Below, one piece after another: positions 54,352-63,457 of a DNA stretch of 64,000 nt. Numbering within the stretch: position 1 is the first letter of the stretch; each line of letters begins with the position of its first letter. The DNA is from Phyllobacterium lublinensis (GTDB taxonomy: Bacteria; Pseudomonadota; Alphaproteobacteria; Rhizobiales; Rhizobiaceae), in contig NZ_JAIUDQ010000018.1 of assembly GCF_020164435.1 (NCBI RefSeq), forward strand, positions 32,472 to 96,471, written 5' to 3'. Both the position numbers and the translations under genes were made by a program. The notes below the pieces were generated by a model. The model was not told where the DNA came from and did not search any database. It was given only the letters and a program-made list of their open reading frames with translations.

Positions 54352-55251
54352 ATGGCAGTGACGATCAATGGCAAGGAGATTGCCGAGGACGTGGTCTCGA
54401 AGGTCAAGGCTTCCGCCGCGGACCTCATTGAAACCAGTGGCATTACCCCTGGAATCGCTGTCGTGATCGTCGGTGAAGATCCTGCCAGTCAGGTCTATGT
54501 CGCCTCCAAGGGCAGGAAGGCGCGTGAATGCGGCTTTCATTCAGTTCAGTACACATTGCCCGAGGAAACCTCCGAGGAAGAATTGGTCGCATTGGTCGAA
54601 CGGCTCAATGCCGACCCGCTCATACATGGCATCCTGGTGCAGTTGCCTCTGCCCAAGCATATCGATTCCGGCCGGATCATCCAGACGATCTCACCGGACA
54701 AGGACGTCGACGGATTCCATTTCATCAATGTCGGCAAGCTGGGCACTGGCGAGATCCAGACGGCGTTCGTTCCCTGCACGCCTGCAGGATCCATGCTGCT
54801 GATTGAGCGTATTCTCGGACGCGATCTCTCCGGCCTCAACGCCGTCGTCATCGGCCGCTCCAACATTGTCGGCAAACCCATGTTCAACTTGCTGCTTGCG
54901 CACAATGCGACCGTTACCATCGCGCACAGCAAGACCAGGGATCTTGCAGGCCTCTGCCGCAACGCCGACATTCTCGTTGCAGCAGTCGGACGGCCGCAAA
55001 TGGTCAAGGCCGATTGGGTCAAACCTGGTGCAACCGTCATCGACGTCGGCATCAACCGCGTTCCCGCACCGGAAAAGGGAGAGGGCAAGACACGGCTCGT
55101 TGGCGATGTCGACTTTGCCGATGCATCGACAGTTGCAGCAGCGGTCACGCCGGTGCCCGGCGGTGTCGGGCCGATGACGATTGCCATGCTCATGGCGAAC
55201 ACGCTGGTTGCCGCCTATCGTTCGGCAGGTAAGACTCCACCTCGCTTCTGA
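54352..55251 (+). CDS. folD: Bifunctional methylenetetrahydrofolate dehydrogenase/cyclohydrolase FolD
   Basis: ATG 54352 follows AGGAG by 6 bases; the frame begins at 54331. The 299-residue product has the FolD motifs: [17 protein letters not shown] (about 41-57, with the catalytic Lys), [14 protein letters not shown] (about 89-102), [11 protein letters not shown] (about 115-125), [12 protein letters not shown] (about 164-175) and [11 protein letters not shown] (about 264-274). It interconverts methylene-, methenyl- and formyl-tetrahydrofolate using NADP. In rhizobia folD is often linked with sarcosine oxidase genes, as here. It may be cotranscribed with the following regulator gene. Confidence 0.97.
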   Translation: MAVTINGKEIAEDVVSKVKASAADLIETSGITPGIAVVIVGEDPASQVYVASKGRKARECGFHSVQYTLPEETSEEELVALVERLNADPLIHGILVQLPLPKHIDSGRIIQTISPDKDVDGFHFINVGKLGTGEIQTAFVPCTPAGSMLLIERILGRDLSGLNAVVIGRSNIVGKPMFNLLLAHNATVTIAHSKTRDLAGLCRNADILVAAVGRPQMVKADWVKPGATVIDVGINRVPAPEKGEGKTRLVGDVDFADASTVAAAVTPVPGGVGPMTIAMLMANTLVAAYRSAGKTPPRF

Positions 55252-55289
55252 TCCATTTGCTCTAAAGGGGAATCCGGTTAGAACAGCGC

Positions 55290-56252
55290 ATGCCTGATAC
55301 CCTGCAAGCCACGCGAACCTTTGCCTTTCTGCTCGTCGACAAATTTCCGATGTTCAGCCTTGCGGCGGCCATCGATACCATGCGCACGGCCAATCGCATG
55401 GCCGAGGAGCCATTCTATTCATGGATCACCGTGTCCGCCACGGGCGCTGCGGTAACTGCCTCCAATGGCCTGCAGATCAATGTGCAATACGCGCTGGCCG
55501 ACATTCCTGCCGCCGATATCGTCTTTATCTGTGCAGGGCTGACAACCGAATTTGAAGAAAAGCCCAAGGTCATCGCAGCCTTGCGCACGCTGGGGCGCCG
55601 CGGCGCATCTCTGGGCGGCTTGAACATTGGCAGCTACATCCTGGCGGAAGCGGGCCAGCTGGAGGGACACCGCTGCACGATCCATTGGGAAAATCGCGCC
55701 GGCTTCCAGGAAAAGTTTCCGCAGATCGATTGCACCGGCAATGTCTTCGAGATCGACCGCAAGCGGTACACCTGTGCGGGCGGCACGACTTCAATCGACC
55801 TGATGCTGGAAATCATCAAGCAGGATTTCAGCCCCGCTCTCGCCAATGAAGTGGCAAACCAGTTCCACCACGAACGCATTCGTTCGCAAACCGACCGCCA
55901 GCGCATCGGGCCGGAACGGGATCTGACCGGCAAGTCGGAAAAGCTGCGCAGGATCGTCGAACTCATGGCCGACAATCTCGAACAGCCGAAATCGGCCGTG
56001 CGGCTCGCCAAGGCCGTAGGCCTGTCTGTACGGCAAGTGGAGCGGTTGTTCCTGCGCCATCTCAACATGACGCCAGGGCGCTATTACATGAGTCTGCGCC
56101 TGGAGCGGGCGCGTGAATTGTTGCGCCAGACCCATTCGCCCATTCTGGACGTGGCGCTGGCGACTGGATTCACGTCGCATTCCTACTTTGCCCAGAGTTA
56201 CCGGGCACAGTTCGGGCGCTCACCTTCTGACGAGCGCCGCACAACCTATTGA
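55290..56252 (+). CDS. GlxA-family AraC-type transcriptional regulator
   Basis: The product has 320 residues: an N-terminal DJ-1/PfpI-like domain (about 8-180) and a C-terminal AraC HTH pair (about 215-315). The HTH blocks are SKSAVRLAKAVGLSVRQVERLFLRHL-type (about 228-250) and ILDVALATGFTSHSYFAQSYRAQFGRSP (about 285-312), given as positions since longer than a short motif. Members such as GbdR control choline, betaine and sarcosine catabolism, which fits the nearby soxB and folD (inference). It starts 38 bases after folD. Its 3' end overlaps the vapC remnant by a few bases. Confidence 0.87.
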   Translation: MPDTLQATRTFAFLLVDKFPMFSLAAAIDTMRTANRMAEEPFYSWITVSATGAAVTASNGLQINVQYALADIPAADIVFICAGLTTEFEEKPKVIAALRTLGRRGASLGGLNIGSYILAEAGQLEGHRCTIHWENRAGFQEKFPQIDCTGNVFEIDRKRYTCAGGTTSIDLMLEIIKQDFSPALANEVANQFHHERIRSQTDRQRIGPERDLTGKSEKLRRIVELMADNLEQPKSAVRLAKAVGLSVRQVERLFLRHLNMTPGRYYMSLRLERARELLRQTHSPILDVALATGFTSHSYFAQSYRAQFGRSPSDERRTTY

Positions 56253-56490
56253 TTTTTGGTGGTGTCGATGATTTCGAGGTCAGTCAGGGCGAATCCTGTA
56301 TCCTTGGTCAGGATCGATGCCCCACGGGATGTTGCGGAAGCATAGTGGAAGCAATCAGCAAGATTCAGCGCACTGTTGCGATCGTTGACTGGGTAGCGAT
56401 GCCGGCCGTAGCGTTCAAACGCTTGCAGCACGGATGGCAGGTCGTCATTTGAGATAGGAATAATCTCGATATTTGCTTCGTCTTAGCCTC
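56246..56490 (-). pseudogene. VapC-like PIN-domain toxin remnant (C-terminal part)
   Basis: A minus-strand frame gives LADCFHYASATSRGASILTK and TGFALTDLEII, the PIN-domain C-terminus with the third and fourth acidic residues. The frame can be read upstream to about 56479 but meets a TAA codon near 56482, so the N-terminal half of VapC is lost. There is no VapB gene; the IR at 56491-56522, next to the break, looks like its operator. The remnant is 61 codons from its first ATG/CTG-type start. It is probably inactive. Confidence 0.7.
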
Positions 56491-56522
56491 GTGTGTAGAC
56501 ACCAATATAGGCGTGTCTACAC
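56491..56522. promoter_or_regulatory. Operator-like inverted repeat next to the vapC remnant
   Basis: TGTGTAGACAC and GTGTCTACACA form a perfect 11-bp-arm inverted repeat around a 10-base spacer. Toxin-antitoxin operators often carry such symmetric sites, bound by the antitoxin dimer. Here it lies directly upstream of the truncated vapC frame and 16 bases downstream of edd. Confidence 0.5.
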
Positions 56523-56537
56523 ATGAGCGCAATGTTA

Positions 56538-58364
56538 CTAAAGGCCAAACACCGAAGCGCCATTGTCCGCGCGTCCGACCACATTGCGGAAGGCGGCGAA
56601 GAGTTCGCGTCCCATGCCATAGCCATTATGGCTGATGTCTACTTCCGGTGTTGGCCGCGCTGCGAGTACATCCGGATCCTCCAGCACGTCGAGTGTTCCA
56701 ATCTCGGCATCGAGCCGGACCACATCGCCATCCCGGATCTTGCCGATCATGCCGCCATCAAGCGCTTCCGGTGTCACGTGGATGGCTGCGGGTACCTTGC
56801 CCGAGGCACCGGACATGCGTCCGTCCGTGACGAGCGCCACCATATGGCCGCGATCCTGCAGCACGCCGAGGGCAGGGGTGAGCTTGTGAAGTTCGGGCAT
56901 GCCATTGGCACGAGGACCCTGGAAGCGCACAACCGCAACGAAATCACGGTCCAGCTTTCCGGCCTTGAATGCATCCTGCAGCGCAGCCTGGCTGTCGAAC
57001 ACGATGGCAGGCGCTTCGATGATGTGCCGGTCGGCCTTGACCGCCGATGTCTTGATGACCGCGGTGCCGAGATTGCCCTTGAGCATCTTGAGGCCACCGG
57101 TAACCTGGAACGGCTGCTTGCAGGTGGAGAGCACCTTCTTGTCGGAGCTTTCCGCGGCGACCGGCTCGCGCACGACGGTGCCGTTCTCGCCGAGTTTCGG
57201 CTCGATCGTATAGGCGCGCAGGCCGTCGCCTCCGCCCCAAACGGTCTTGACGTCCTCGTGCAGCAGGCCGGCATCCAGCAACTCGCGGATGATATAGCCC
57301 ATGCCGCCCGCGGCGTGAAAATGGTTCACGTCGGCAAGGCCGTTCGGATAGACGCGGGCGAGAAGCGGAACAATATCGGACAGGTCGGAAATGTCCTGCC
57401 AGGTCAGCTTGATACCGGCAGCTGCCGCCATGGCGACAAGGTGCATCGTGTGATTGGTCGAGCCGCCGGTCGCATGCAGGCCGACTACGCCGTTGACGAT
57501 GGTTCGCTCGTCGATCATCTCGCCGACGGGCGTATATTCATTGCCGAGCGCCGTTATGGCCAGAGCCCGCTTGGCTGCCTCGCGGGTCAGCGCATCGCGC
57601 AAGGGCGTGCCCGGATTGATGAAGGAAGAACCCGGCATGTGCAGGCCCATGATTTCCATCAGCATCTGGTTGGAATTCGCCGTGCCGTAGAAGGTGCAGG
57701 TGCCTGGGCCATGATAGGATTTGGACTCGGATTCGAGAAGTTCCTCGCGCCCAACCTTGCCCTCCGCATAGAGCTGGCGCGTCTTCGCCTTCTCGTCATT
57801 GGGAAGGCCCGTGGTCATCGGCCCGGCGGGGATGAAGACCGCAGGCAGATGCCCGAATGTCAGCGCACCTATGACAAGTCCGGGAACAATCTTGTCGCAG
57901 ACGCCGAGATAGACCGCCGCATCAAACATGTCGTGTGAGAGCCCGATCGCAGTTGCCATAGCAATGACATCGCGCGAAAACAGCGACAGTTCCATGCCGG
58001 GCTGTCCCTGTGTCACGCCATCGCACATGGCGGGGACACCGCCCGCAACCTGTGCCACGCCGCCCGCCTCTTTAGCTGCTGTCTTGATCAACTGGGGGTA
58101 GGTCTCAAATGGCTGGTGTGCCGACAGCATGTCGTTATAGGAGGTGATGATGCCGAGGTTAGGCACGATATCGCCGGCGAGGGCGGCCTTGTCGGAAGGG
58201 CTGCAGGCAGCGAAGCCATGGGCAAGATTGGCGCAGGCAAGCGCCGAGCGCTTTGGCTTGCGGCTTGCCGCCTCGCGCATATGGTCGAGATAGACATCGC
58301 GCGTCGGCTTCGACTGTTCGCAGATGCGATGGGTAATGCTTTTCACCCGTTGCAGGACGGTCAT
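56538..58364 (-). CDS. edd: Phosphogluconate dehydratase Edd
   Basis: The product has 608 residues, the normal Edd length. The Fe-S cluster Cys residues are in [13 protein letters not shown] (about 111-123) and [16 protein letters not shown] (about 153-168) plus [15 protein letters not shown] (about 219-233). It dehydrates 6-phosphogluconate to KDPG in the Entner-Doudoroff pathway. ATG follows AGGAGA by 6 bases. It is last in the zwf-pgl-edd operon; the KDPG aldolase gene (eda) is not in the window. Confidence 0.97.
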   Translation of the reverse strand: MTVLQRVKSITHRICEQSKPTRDVYLDHMREAASRKPKRSALACANLAHGFAACSPSDKAALAGDIVPNLGIITSYNDMLSAHQPFETYPQLIKTAAKEAGGVAQVAGGVPAMCDGVTQGQPGMELSLFSRDVIAMATAIGLSHDMFDAAVYLGVCDKIVPGLVIGALTFGHLPAVFIPAGPMTTGLPNDEKAKTRQLYAEGKVGREELLESESKSYHGPGTCTFYGTANSNQMLMEIMGLHMPGSSFINPGTPLRDALTREAAKRALAITALGNEYTPVGEMIDERTIVNGVVGLHATGGSTNHTMHLVAMAAAAGIKLTWQDISDLSDIVPLLARVYPNGLADVNHFHAAGGMGYIIRELLDAGLLHEDVKTVWGGGDGLRAYTIEPKLGENGTVVREPVAAESSDKKVLSTCKQPFQVTGGLKMLKGNLGTAVIKTSAVKADRHIIEAPAIVFDSQAALQDAFKAGKLDRDFVAVVRFQGPRANGMPELHKLTPALGVLQDRGHMVALVTDGRMSGASGKVPAAIHVTPEALDGGMIGKIRDGDVVRLDAEIGTLDVLEDPDVLAARPTPEVDISHNGYGMGRELFAAFRNVVGRADNGASVFGL

Positions 58365-58431
58365 CTTGTGTCTCCTTTAGGCGTCAATCCGGAAGTTTGG
58401 GAGCCTGTCCGGATGGATCACAACCCAGGCT

Positions 58432-59136
58432 TCAGGCAGCCCAGAAAATCTCAAGCTCGATGGGCTCGTATCGAAGCACAGCCCTGATCGGCATATCGCT
58501 GGTCTCACCGCCATCGAGCGCCTTGGCAAGAACAGTCTTTTTCGCGGCGCCTTCGATATGCAGTGCCACGAAACGGGCCCCTGCGATCACCGGCAGTGTC
58601 AGCGTCAATCTCGGCTCTCCGGCACCTTCCGCCCACATTGGCAAGACGAGTGCCTGCTGCTCGGGCGAGATGGCCTCCGCCAGATGGTCGCCACCCGGGA
58701 AGAAGGACGCCGTATGTCCGTCGCCGCCCATGCCGAGGATGACGACGTCAAACGGCTGACCAAGACTGGCAATCGCTCCGGCCGCTATTTTAGCACCTTC
58801 TTCCACCGTGGAAGCGTCCGTGTAGAGACCGACGAAATTCGCCCTCGCCGCATCGTTCTGCAGAAGCATTTCCGCTACCAGCTTCTGGTTGGAGCGGTCA
58901 CTGGTGGGAGGGACGAAGCGCTCGTCAACCAGTGTTACCGTGATCCTTTCCCAAGGCAGCTTCTTGACCGACAGCGCCTTGAAGAAAAGGGCAGGAGTTG
59001 TGCCACCCGATACGGCAAGCACCGCCTTGCCCCGATCATCGCAGGCCGCATTGAGCCGGTCGGCCACGGTCGAAGCGAGCGCCTCGGCGAGCTCATTGCT
59101 GTCTGCGAAACTGTGTAACCTGTGCTCCGTAGCCAT
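58432..59136 (-). CDS. pgl: 6-phosphogluconolactonase Pgl
   Basis: ATG 59136 (MATEHRLHSFADSNELAEAL) gives 234 residues; the longer frame to 59217 is within zwf. It has the DevB-type signature: LAVSGGTTPALFFKAL (about 42-57), WERITVTLVDERFVPPTSDRSN-type region (about 64-85) and LGMGGDGHTASFFPG (about 137-151). It hydrolyses 6-phosphogluconolactone to 6-phosphogluconate. It lies 11 bases after zwf and 67 bases before edd. Confidence 0.95.
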   Translation of the reverse strand: MATEHRLHSFADSNELAEALASTVADRLNAACDDRGKAVLAVSGGTTPALFFKALSVKKLPWERITVTLVDERFVPPTSDRSNQKLVAEMLLQNDAARANFVGLYTDASTVEEGAKIAAGAIASLGQPFDVVILGMGGDGHTASFFPGGDHLAEAISPEQQALVLPMWAEGAGEPRLTLTLPVIAGARFVALHIEGAAKKTVLAKALDGGETSDMPIRAVLRYEPIELEIFWAA

Positions 59137-59147
59137 GGCAGCCTTCT

Positions 59148-60623
59148 CTATGCTTCGGCTTCGTGCCAGGTGCGTCCGTCGCGCTCGATGAGCGCGATCG
59201 ATGCCGACGGTCCCCATGTTCCCGCCGTATAGCCATAGGGTGGCTGGTCATTCTCGGCCCAGGCCTTGAGGATGGGGTCGATCCACTGCCAGGCGGCGAC
59301 CACTTCGTCGCGGCGCATGAACAGGGTCTGGTTGCCACGCACCACATCCATGATCAGACGCTCATAGGCATCCGGGCTGCGGGCCTGGAAGTTTTCAGCA
59401 AAGCTCATGTCCAGCGGCACATGGCGCAGACGCATGCCGCCCGGGCCGGGATCCTTGATCATCATCCACTGTTTGACACCTTCATCCGGTTGCAGGCGAA
59501 TGACGAGCTGGTTGGCGACGACGCGGCCGGCGCTTTCGCCAAAGATCGAATGCGGGATCGGCTTGAAGGAGACAACGATTTCCGATGCACGCGTCGCCAG
59601 CCGCTTGCCCGTCCGTAAGTAGAACGGCACCCCTGCCCAGCGCCAATTGGCTATCTCGGCCTTGATGGCAACGAAGGTCTCCGTGTTGCTTTTGCTTTCC
59701 AATTCGTCGAGGTAGCCCTTGACCGCACCCCCTGCAGAAGCACCGGCACGGTACTGGCCGCGAACGGTCAGTTCCTCGTAATTCTTGGCGTTGATCGGGC
59801 TCAGTGAGCGCAGCACCTTCAGCTTCTCGTCGCGTACCGCGTCGGCATCCATCGAGGACGGAGGTTCCATGGCTACGAGGCACAGAAGCTGCAGCATGTG
59901 ATTCTGGACCATATCCCGCAGTGCACCGGCCTTGTCATAATAACCTGCACGGTTTTCGAGCCCGACGGCCTCGGCGACAGTGATCTGCACATGGTCGATA
60001 TGGGCGGAGTTCCACAGCGGCTCGTAGAGGGCATTGGCAAAGCGCAGCGCCATCAGGTTCTGCACCGTTTCCTTGCCGAGATAGTGATCGATGCGGAAGA
60101 TTTGCTGTTCGTGGAACACGTGGCCGATTGTGTCGTTGAGGGCAATTGCCGACTCAAGATCACGTCCGATTGGCTTCTCGACGATGATGCGCGTGTGTTC
60201 ATGGACCAGCTTGTGGCTCTTCAGGCGGCTGGTGATATCGCCGAACAGCGAAGGGCTGACGGCCAGATAGAAGGCGCGGATGCGCTTGCTGTCATTGCCG
60301 ACCTCTGCCTTGAGCTCTTCCCATCCATTGTCGGAGGTCGCATCGACTGCAACATATGAGAGACGTTCCAGAAACTTGTCGAGCTGCTTTGCGTCTATTT
60401 CAGATGCCTTCACGTGCTCCTTGATCGCCGCCTCGGCGAACTTGCGATAATCCTCGGACGACATTGGCGAGCGGGAAGCGCCGATAATGCGGGTGGGCTC
60501 GGAAAGCTGGCCATCGCGCTGGCGCTGGTACAATGCCGGGATCAGCTTGCGCTCGGCAAGATCGCCGGTGCCACCGAAAACGATGCAATCAAAAGGATCA
60601 ACCGGGATAATCTGACTGGTCAT
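59148..60623 (-). CDS. zwf: Glucose-6-phosphate dehydrogenase Zwf
   Basis: The product has 491 residues, usual for Zwf. It has the NADP site VFGGTGDLAERKLIPALY (about 15-32), the substrate-binding RIDHYLGKETVQNL (about 187-200) with the active-site His, and WAGVPFYLRTGKRL (about 328-341). It oxidises glucose-6-phosphate to 6-phosphogluconolactone. First gene of the Entner-Doudoroff operon; divergent from the aldehyde dehydrogenase gene across 155 bases containing TAATCTAATCGATT, a possible operator. Confidence 0.97.
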   Translation of the reverse strand: MTSQIIPVDPFDCIVFGGTGDLAERKLIPALYQRQRDGQLSEPTRIIGASRSPMSSEDYRKFAEAAIKEHVKASEIDAKQLDKFLERLSYVAVDATSDNGWEELKAEVGNDSKRIRAFYLAVSPSLFGDITSRLKSHKLVHEHTRIIVEKPIGRDLESAIALNDTIGHVFHEQQIFRIDHYLGKETVQNLMALRFANALYEPLWNSAHIDHVQITVAEAVGLENRAGYYDKAGALRDMVQNHMLQLLCLVAMEPPSSMDADAVRDEKLKVLRSLSPINAKNYEELTVRGQYRAGASAGGAVKGYLDELESKSNTETFVAIKAEIANWRWAGVPFYLRTGKRLATRASEIVVSFKPIPHSIFGESAGRVVANQLVIRLQPDEGVKQWMMIKDPGPGGMRLRHVPLDMSFAENFQARSPDAYERLIMDVVRGNQTLFMRRDEVVAAWQWIDPILKAWAENDQPPYGYTAGTWGPSASIALIERDGRTWHEAEA

Positions 60624-60778
60624 GGGGGAGTCTCGCTATGCCTGAATTGCGTGTCCGAAGACGCATGGTGGTATAATCTAATCGATTTAAAATGACCAGT
60701 CCCGATGTGCGAACTGCGTCAAAATGCATTTCCAATTCGCTCCAGTTCTAATAGCATTGCAACGAACAGGATGCGGAC

Positions 60779-62254
60779 ATGTTACAAAATCTATCCAAAG
60801 TTGTCGCACAGGATAAGAATTTCCTGAACATCATCAACGGCAGGAGCGTACCAGCACTTTCGCAAGAAACGATCACTGTTTTGTGTCCGTCCGATGGCAG
60901 TGCCTTTGCAACCATTCCGCAAAGCAAGGCGGCGGATGTCGATCTCGCCGTGCGGGCGGCGCGGGAGGCGTTTGAAAGTGGTCCGTGGTCCCGCACGCCG
61001 GCGTTTGAGCGCGGAAGGCTCCTGACACGCCTCAGCCGCCTGATTGAACAGCACGCCGATGAACTCGGCGCGCTCGAATCACGTGATACCGGCAAGCCGG
61101 TGCGGCAAGGCAAGGCCGATGTGGTCGCGGCGATGCGCTACTATGAATTTTATGGTGGCGCCTGCGACAAGATCCATGGCGATACGATCCCGTTCCTCGA
61201 TGGCTACACCGCGCTGACCCTGCGCGAACCGCACGGCGTGGTTGCCGGGATCATTCCCTGGAACTACCCCATGCAGATCATGGCGCGCGTCGTCGGCGCG
61301 GCGCTTGCCATGGGCAATACTCTGGTCGTCAAACCTGCTGAGGATGCTTCGCTGTCCACCATCCGGATCGGTGAGCTTGCGGTCGAGGCCGGGTTTCCGG
61401 ACGGCGTCCTCAATGTGGTCACCGGTTACGGTCGCGATGCCGGAGCGGCATTGTCGTCGCATCCAGGCATCGACTACGTAACCTTTACGGGGTCGCCTGC
61501 GACCGGTACCTTCATCCAGCAGGCCGCAGCAGCCAACAATCGCGGCGTCACCATGGAATTGGGCGGCAAGTCACCGCAGATCGTCTTTGCCGATGCCGAT
61601 GTCGAGAAGGCGCTCCCGGTACTCGTCAATGCGATCATCCAGAATGGCGGCCAGACCTGTTCGGCGGGCAGCCGCATCCTGGTTGAGCGCGCCATATATG
61701 ATGACGTTGCCACGGCACTCGCAGAGCGTTTTGACAGGCTCGTTGCCGGACCGCACGATGCGGACCTCGATCTTGGCCCGATGATCAATCCGGCACAGAA
61801 ACGCCGTGTCGAAAATTATGTTGCCTTGGCGGCCGAAGCTGGAATCGAAGTCATCGGGCGCGGCTCGATCGATGTCGGCGCGCCTGCAACCGGATTTTAT
61901 GTCGCGCCGGTACTGTTCGGCGCTGTCGACCGGGCAGCCGTCATAGCCCAGGAGGAAATCTTCGGTCCTGTATTGTCACTTTTTCCGTTCGACAGTGAAC
62001 AGGATGCCATCCAGCTTGCCAACAGCACCGAATATGGCCTGGTCGCCGGCGTGTGGACCAGGGACGGTGCACGCCAGCATCGTGTGGCCAAGCGCGTGCG
62101 TGCCGGGCAGGTCTACGTCAATGCCTATGGGGCAGGCGGCGGCATCGAACTGCCCTTTGGCGGCTTCAAGAAATCCGGCCATGGCCGCGAAAAGGGTTTC
62201 GAGGCCCTTTACGACATGTCCGCGACCAAGACGATCGTGTTCCGCCACGATTGA
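60779..62254 (+). CDS. Aldehyde dehydrogenase (betaine-aldehyde-type)
   Basis: The product has 491 residues. It has the ALDH motifs: IIPWNYPMQI (about 159-168), TFTGSPATGTF (about 237-247), catalytic Glu in MELGGKSPQIVF (about 260-271) and catalytic Cys in NGGQTCSAGSR (about 290-300). It oxidises an aldehyde to the acid with NAD(P). Similarity to betaine-aldehyde dehydrogenase is general; the exact substrate is not clear. It is followed after 40 bases by an SDR gene in the same direction, suggesting a joint oxidation route. Confidence 0.9.
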   Translation: MLQNLSKVVAQDKNFLNIINGRSVPALSQETITVLCPSDGSAFATIPQSKAADVDLAVRAAREAFESGPWSRTPAFERGRLLTRLSRLIEQHADELGALESRDTGKPVRQGKADVVAAMRYYEFYGGACDKIHGDTIPFLDGYTALTLREPHGVVAGIIPWNYPMQIMARVVGAALAMGNTLVVKPAEDASLSTIRIGELAVEAGFPDGVLNVVTGYGRDAGAALSSHPGIDYVTFTGSPATGTFIQQAAAANNRGVTMELGGKSPQIVFADADVEKALPVLVNAIIQNGGQTCSAGSRILVERAIYDDVATALAERFDRLVAGPHDADLDLGPMINPAQKRRVENYVALAAEAGIEVIGRGSIDVGAPATGFYVAPVLFGAVDRAAVIAQEEIFGPVLSLFPFDSEQDAIQLANSTEYGLVAGVWTRDGARQHRVAKRVRAGQVYVNAYGAGGGIELPFGGFKKSGHGREKGFEALYDMSATKTIVFRHD

Positions 62255-62294
62255 GCGAACAATTCCCCGCAATGAGCATGACTGAGGAGACAAC

Positions 62295-63047
62295 ATGACC
62301 CGTTTGGCAGGCAAGACAGCGATCATCACCGGTGGCGCCTCAGGTTTTGGCGAGGGGATGGCGAGGCGCTTTGCCGAGGAGGGCGCGAAGCTTGTCGTTG
62401 CCGATCTCAATCTGAAGGGAGCGCAGAAGGTTGCGGCCTCTCTCGGCAAGGCGGCAGCCATCGCCGTGCATGCCGATGTTTCGCGCAAGGAAGACGTCGA
62501 TGCGATGGTAGGAGCGGCAATGAACGAGTTCGGCCGGGTTGACATCATGGTCAACAATGCCGGCTTCACCCACCGCAATGGTTCGATGCTCGGTGTCGAT
62601 GAAAGCACCTTTGACCTGATCGCCGGCGTCAACATGAAGGCAATCTATTATGCGGCGCTCGCGGTCGTGCCGATCATGGAAATGCAGGGCGGCGGCTCGA
62701 TCATCACGACCGCGTCCACCGCAGGACTCCGGCCGCGCCCGGGCCTGACCTGGTACAATGCGTCGAAGGGCTGGGCCATCAGCGCCACAAAATCCATGGC
62801 GATCGAGCTCGCGCCCAAGAACATCCGCGTCAATTGCCTCTGCCCCGTGGCGGGTGAAACGCCGATGCTTGGTCTGTTCATGGGCGAGGACACGCCGGAA
62901 AAGCGCGCGCAGTTCAAGGCAACGGTACCGCTTGGCCGGCTGTCGACACCGCTCGACGTTGCCAATGCGGCGCTCTGGCTTGCATCCAGCGAGGCCGAAT
63001 TCATCACGGGCGTTGCACTTGAAGTCGATGGAGGCCGCTGCATCTGA
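62295..63047 (+). CDS. Short-chain dehydrogenase/reductase (SDR)
   Basis: The product has 250 residues. It has the classical SDR pattern: IITGGASGFGEGMARRF (about 10-26) as NAD(P)-binding Rossmann loop, NNAG about 89, the catalytic Ser, and Y-x-x-x-K in WYNASKGWA (about 154-162). The C-terminal end reads TGVALEVDGGR-CI. Many such SDRs oxidise sugars or alcohols; the substrate is unknown. ATG follows GAGGAG. It is cotranscribed with the aldehyde dehydrogenase gene upstream. Confidence 0.9.
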   Translation: MTRLAGKTAIITGGASGFGEGMARRFAEEGAKLVVADLNLKGAQKVAASLGKAAAIAVHADVSRKEDVDAMVGAAMNEFGRVDIMVNNAGFTHRNGSMLGVDESTFDLIAGVNMKAIYYAALAVVPIMEMQGGGSIITTASTAGLRPRPGLTWYNASKGWAISATKSMAIELAPKNIRVNCLCPVAGETPMLGLFMGEDTPEKRAQFKATVPLGRLSTPLDVANAALWLASSEAEFITGVALEVDGGRCI

Positions 63048-63085
63048 TCGACCATTTGCTGGAAATCGTTGCTGCTCAGTCGTTT

Positions 63086-63331
63086 TTACCGTTGCCAGAA
63101 ACGCTTGCCGATTTCTGCCTCGACCTCCGCAACTGTCAGGCCCATATCATCGATCAAATGGGGATTTTCCTGCGACTTCTGCGCAAGCTCGTAGCGAAAG
63201 CGTACCCGCCAGCGCCAGGTGGCGATCATGTATCGAAGGGCCGCCAGGCTGTACGGTTGCATCGGTCCCGCGGATGCTCCGAGGCGCGCCGATTGATGCG
63301 GGGCTGCAGTCAGTGTGGACAAATGATTCAT
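63086..63331 (-). CDS. DUF1127-related small protein with N-terminal extension, 81 aa
   Basis: ATG 63331 follows GGAGG by 6 bases; upstream in-frame ATGs lack a site. The 81-residue product has a Ser/Ala/Pro-rich N-terminal 30 residues, then a basic helix (YMIATWRWRVRFRYEL, about 34-49) and the DUF1127-like end HLIDDMGLTVAEVEAEIGKRFW (about 60-80). It differs from the 47-aa DUF1127 protein at 30459 by the extension and acidic end. It is divergent from the OmpR-type regulator gene. Function unknown. Confidence 0.75.
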   Translation of the reverse strand: MNHLSTLTAAPHQSARLGASAGPMQPYSLAALRYMIATWRWRVRFRYELAQKSQENPHLIDDMGLTVAEVEAEIGKRFWQR

Positions 63332-63457
63332 GGCAACCTCCATAAGGTCGAGGCCAGATAGATCCTTGACCTGAAAGAGGATTATTCTGCCGCATGCGAA
63401 ATGCGCCGTACTTAAGCTTTTCCAAATAGTTCTCAAAAACTTCCAAACCGACTATAG

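Noticed and set aside
56523..57938. 471-codon plus-strand open frame antisense to edd
   Set aside because: It overlaps the fully conserved Edd gene, has no ribosome-binding site of its own and shows low-complexity, Arg/His-rich translation typical of a GC-rich antisense shadow.
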